DNA from: Bacillus sp. FJAT-14578 | GTDB lineage: Bacteria; Bacillota; Bacilli; Bacillales; Bacillaceae_H | Assembly: GCF_000504165.1 (NCBI RefSeq) | Contig: NZ_KI632505.1 | Location: 62,001-126,000 of the forward strand | Direction of reading: 5' to 3' | Length of the DNA: 64,000 nucleotides | Part shown: one piece after another, positions 62,280 through 64,000 of the stretch | Layout: the number at the start of each line of letters is the position of its first letter | Position numbering within the stretch: position 1 is the first letter of the stretch | Notes under the pieces: model-generated | What the model was told of the DNA's origin: nothing | The model's database searches: none | Seen by the model: the letters and a program-made list of their open reading frames with translations, nothing else | Translations under genes and position numbers: made by a program

Positions 62280-62657
62280 CTATCCTCCGAACGCATCGAG
62301 AATATCTTCCACTTCTCTTAAATCCACCGGTTGCGATTTTGCGTCACGGTTTTTAGAAAGAATCGGTTGTGGAGGGAAGTTCCTTGGCACATATCCTCGT
62401 TCCATCATCTTTTTAATTTCTGACAGCTCCTGTAGAATTTCCTCATTCATCCCTTTTTCTACTTTCGGCTTTAGATACTGAGTGAGGGCCGAGAAAATAA
62501 AATGGACAAGTGTGCCGTTATTCGTATGGTATTCGATTTGTTCCTCGACTTTTGGCGATACCGGACGGGACGCCCCCGTTTTCACATCAATGAACTCGTC
62601 GGGAACAGTTAGAGCGGTTTTATTGGTATAATCGGTATACATTCTCGACATGACCAT
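62280..62657 (-). CDS. small partner protein of the ParM-like actin
   Basis: A 125-residue protein of no recognised family. Residues ~28-65 are structured ('VSPKVEEQIEYHTNNGTLVHFIFSALTQYL'), a helix follows ('NEEILQELSEIKKMMERGY'), and the tail is acidic ('DLREVEDILDAFGG'). ATG 62657 overlaps the ParM-like stop by one base (TGATG). By position it corresponds to ParR-type adaptors, but no ribbon-helix-helix is obvious. Confidence 0.6.
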   Translation of the reverse strand: MVMSRMYTDYTNKTALTVPDEFIDVKTGASRPVSPKVEEQIEYHTNNGTLVHFIFSALTQYLKPKVEKGMNEEILQELSEIKKMMERGYVPRNFPPQPILSKNRDAKSQPVDLREVEDILDAFGG

Positions 62658-63847
62658 CACCCTCTAGTTGAAACTAAATCGGACACATTCCCGTGATGCT
62701 TCTTCATTTGGTTCATTTTCGCCAAAATCATGAGTCCAAGAACATTCAGTTTTTCCAAATTTTCAGGGAACGTCAATTCAATCGGACGACCTCTTTCCGT
62801 CCATTTCACGGCTGCTTCCTGAATTTGTCTTTGCGCAAGTTTAGCCGCTCCTCCAACGGCAATGTATCGAGCTGCACCCTTAATTTCATTTGAACCGCTT
62901 CGTACCCGGTCGAAGTGCTCAAGATATTTCATGGCCATCGATCTTAATTGTGGAACGACATATTTACTAATATCCTTTTTGACACCAGCAAAGGGTTCGA
63001 CGTACCATTCAGACGGACCGGCGGCCAATTTTTCCTCCAGCTCCGAACGGGAATCGAATTTATACAGTTCGTTTTTACTGACTTTTTGAATGATATGATC
63101 AAGAAACTGATTGATTCCGAATGGTTCACCCTCTACGGACGCCACAGGCTTATTGTTTTTAATGCCCACGAAATCAACGGAGTCCCCGCCCAAATCACCA
63201 ATGATCACGCCTTTACTGGAATCTTTCACGAGGGAATCATCTTTAATTCCAAGCGTATCCTGGTCACGTGTCAACCCTAAATAGGCGCATGCTCCCTCCG
63301 CTCCGACAATCACATCATTGATCTGGAGCTTGACGACCACTTCTTTCGGTTCGGGGATACCGGGTACTTTATGCAAAATAACGGTATGCGTTCCCATTAA
63401 TCGCTGTTTGAACAGCTCTTTTTTCTCCTTATATTGTGTAGTCGGCAATGAGACGGCCAATTGGTCCAACTCATAACAGATTTCAGCATCGTGTGGATTG
63501 AACGAGACCGCATGATAGGCTGCAATACCAAAAAGAAGAATATAAGTTCGATCCTCATCCACTTTTTGATTATTAAAAGAGGTTAAACTTACATTCCGTT
63601 GCCTCGCGGCCGCCTTCCCCGTGTAATAAACCTCCCGCTTATCGACGATTGCCTGACTCTTTACTTCAACAATCAAGTTGTCTTCAAGGACTACATCTTC
63701 TTCATCATATGGCTTTTCATAATACTGATCATCAAATAGTGCAAGGGCATTGGGCATTTGATATTCGCTCATGACGCCATTGTCAGAGGCTAACACCTTA
63801 TACCAGCTGTTCCCTATATCAACGGCAAGAAAATTATATCTTTCCAT
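62657..63847 (-). CDS. ParM/StbA-like actin family protein
   Basis: A 396-residue actin-fold ATPase: phosphate-1 loop 'LAVDIGNSWYKVLASDNG', phosphate-2 'VIIGDLGGDSVDFVGI', adenosine motif 'YIAVGGAAKLA'. It is like ParM, AlfA and Alp7A, which form filaments that segregate plasmids. AGGAGGTGGG lies 7 nt before ATG 63847; the longer frame to 63940 is not needed. The surrounding genes look chromosomal, so its role may be an integrated or repurposed partition/cytoskeletal function. Confidence 0.8.
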   Translation of the reverse strand: MERYNFLAVDIGNSWYKVLASDNGVMSEYQMPNALALFDDQYYEKPYDEEDVVLEDNLIVEVKSQAIVDKREVYYTGKAAARQRNVSLTSFNNQKVDEDRTYILLFGIAAYHAVSFNPHDAEICYELDQLAVSLPTTQYKEKKELFKQRLMGTHTVILHKVPGIPEPKEVVVKLQINDVIVGAEGACAYLGLTRDQDTLGIKDDSLVKDSSKGVIIGDLGGDSVDFVGIKNNKPVASVEGEPFGINQFLDHIIQKVSKNELYKFDSRSELEEKLAAGPSEWYVEPFAGVKKDISKYVVPQLRSMAMKYLEHFDRVRSGSNEIKGAARYIAVGGAAKLAQRQIQEAAVKWTERGRPIELTFPENLEKLNVLGLMILAKMNQMKKHHGNVSDLVSTRG

Positions 63848-64000
63848 CTTACCCACCTCCTGTTGAATCTTATGCATATCGGTATTTACCTGGTGCAAGT
63901 ACCCAGTAATATTTAGAAAAACGGATGGGTCCGACTTCAATATTTTTCACTTCATTTCATTAGGAAAATCCGCATTTACCTTGATTCATTCACCTATGCT

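Noticed and set aside
63985..64000. TTCACCTATG at the right edge resembling the start of the double-hairpin repeat (13009-13018)
   Set aside because: Only about ten bases match before the window ends; too short to call.

Overview
The window is chromosomal DNA of a low-to-mid GC, endospore-forming member of the Bacillaceae. Evidence: strong GGAGG ribosome sites, frequent GTG/TTG starts, a spore-protein cluster (two GerPF-like proteins, two small Hsp20-like proteins, a GerPC-like protein), SspH, AprX, a TnrA/GlnR box, cre-like sites, and several dispersed hairpin repeats of the kind seen in Bacillus-type genomes. Genus cannot be fixed from sequence alone. No rRNA, tRNA, CRISPR array, transposase or prophage was seen.

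Layout. 1-0.6 kb: 5' part of an acyl-CoA dehydrogenase-like gene. 0.8-4.5 kb: PAS-STAS (RsbR-like) regulator, then a rightward spore cluster ending in a DUF1540 protein. 4.5-9 kb: composite repeats, panF/yhdT, a DUF218 protein, an SDR and a CxxH/CxxC protein. 8.8-19.4 kb: a catabolic island with two 2Fe-2S ferredoxins, an aspartate-dehydrogenase-like enzyme, an FCD-type GntR regulator, paired half-size ChrA transporters, a GlcG/HbpS-like protein, an aldehyde dehydrogenase, a heme-oxygenase-like diiron oxidase (HDO), an organic-acid-type permease, a creatininase-family hydrolase and an unknown 111-aa protein. Copies of a TTGGTATACCAA palindrome lie in front of most of its transcription units and also near 33.1 kb. 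19.6-31.1 kb: a compact hybrid NRPS-PKS locus (PPTase, KS-degenerate AT-ACP-TE, C-A-PCP, FAD monooxygenase, DoxX-like protein, MFS exporter, TetR). 31.4-45 kb: permease, DHH phosphoesterase, TetR plus ABC exporter, AprX, an orphan GvpF/L protein, a carotenoid-desaturase-like enzyme, CapA and small membrane proteins. 45.2-51.4 kb: UreH nickel permease, SspH and a urease operon ureC-E-F-G-D that has no ureA or ureB. 51.6-62.1 kb: a glycolate regulon (permease, IclR, fumarylacetoacetase-like enzyme, malate synthase G, glcD/F/E). 62.3-63.9 kb: a chromosomal ParM-like actin with a small partner.

How it fits together. The clearest candidate for an undescribed system is the GntR island: import by a permease, oxidation by a diiron HDO fed by dedicated ferredoxins, then creatininase-type hydrolysis, imine/amine chemistry by the AspDH-like protein and aldehyde oxidation, under a palindromic operator and a cre site. 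The substrate is not evident. A second theme is a set of structured repeats placed immediately after stop codons, whose stems change sequence between copies while staying paired. The NRPS-PKS locus, with a disabled AT domain, is a third point of interest.
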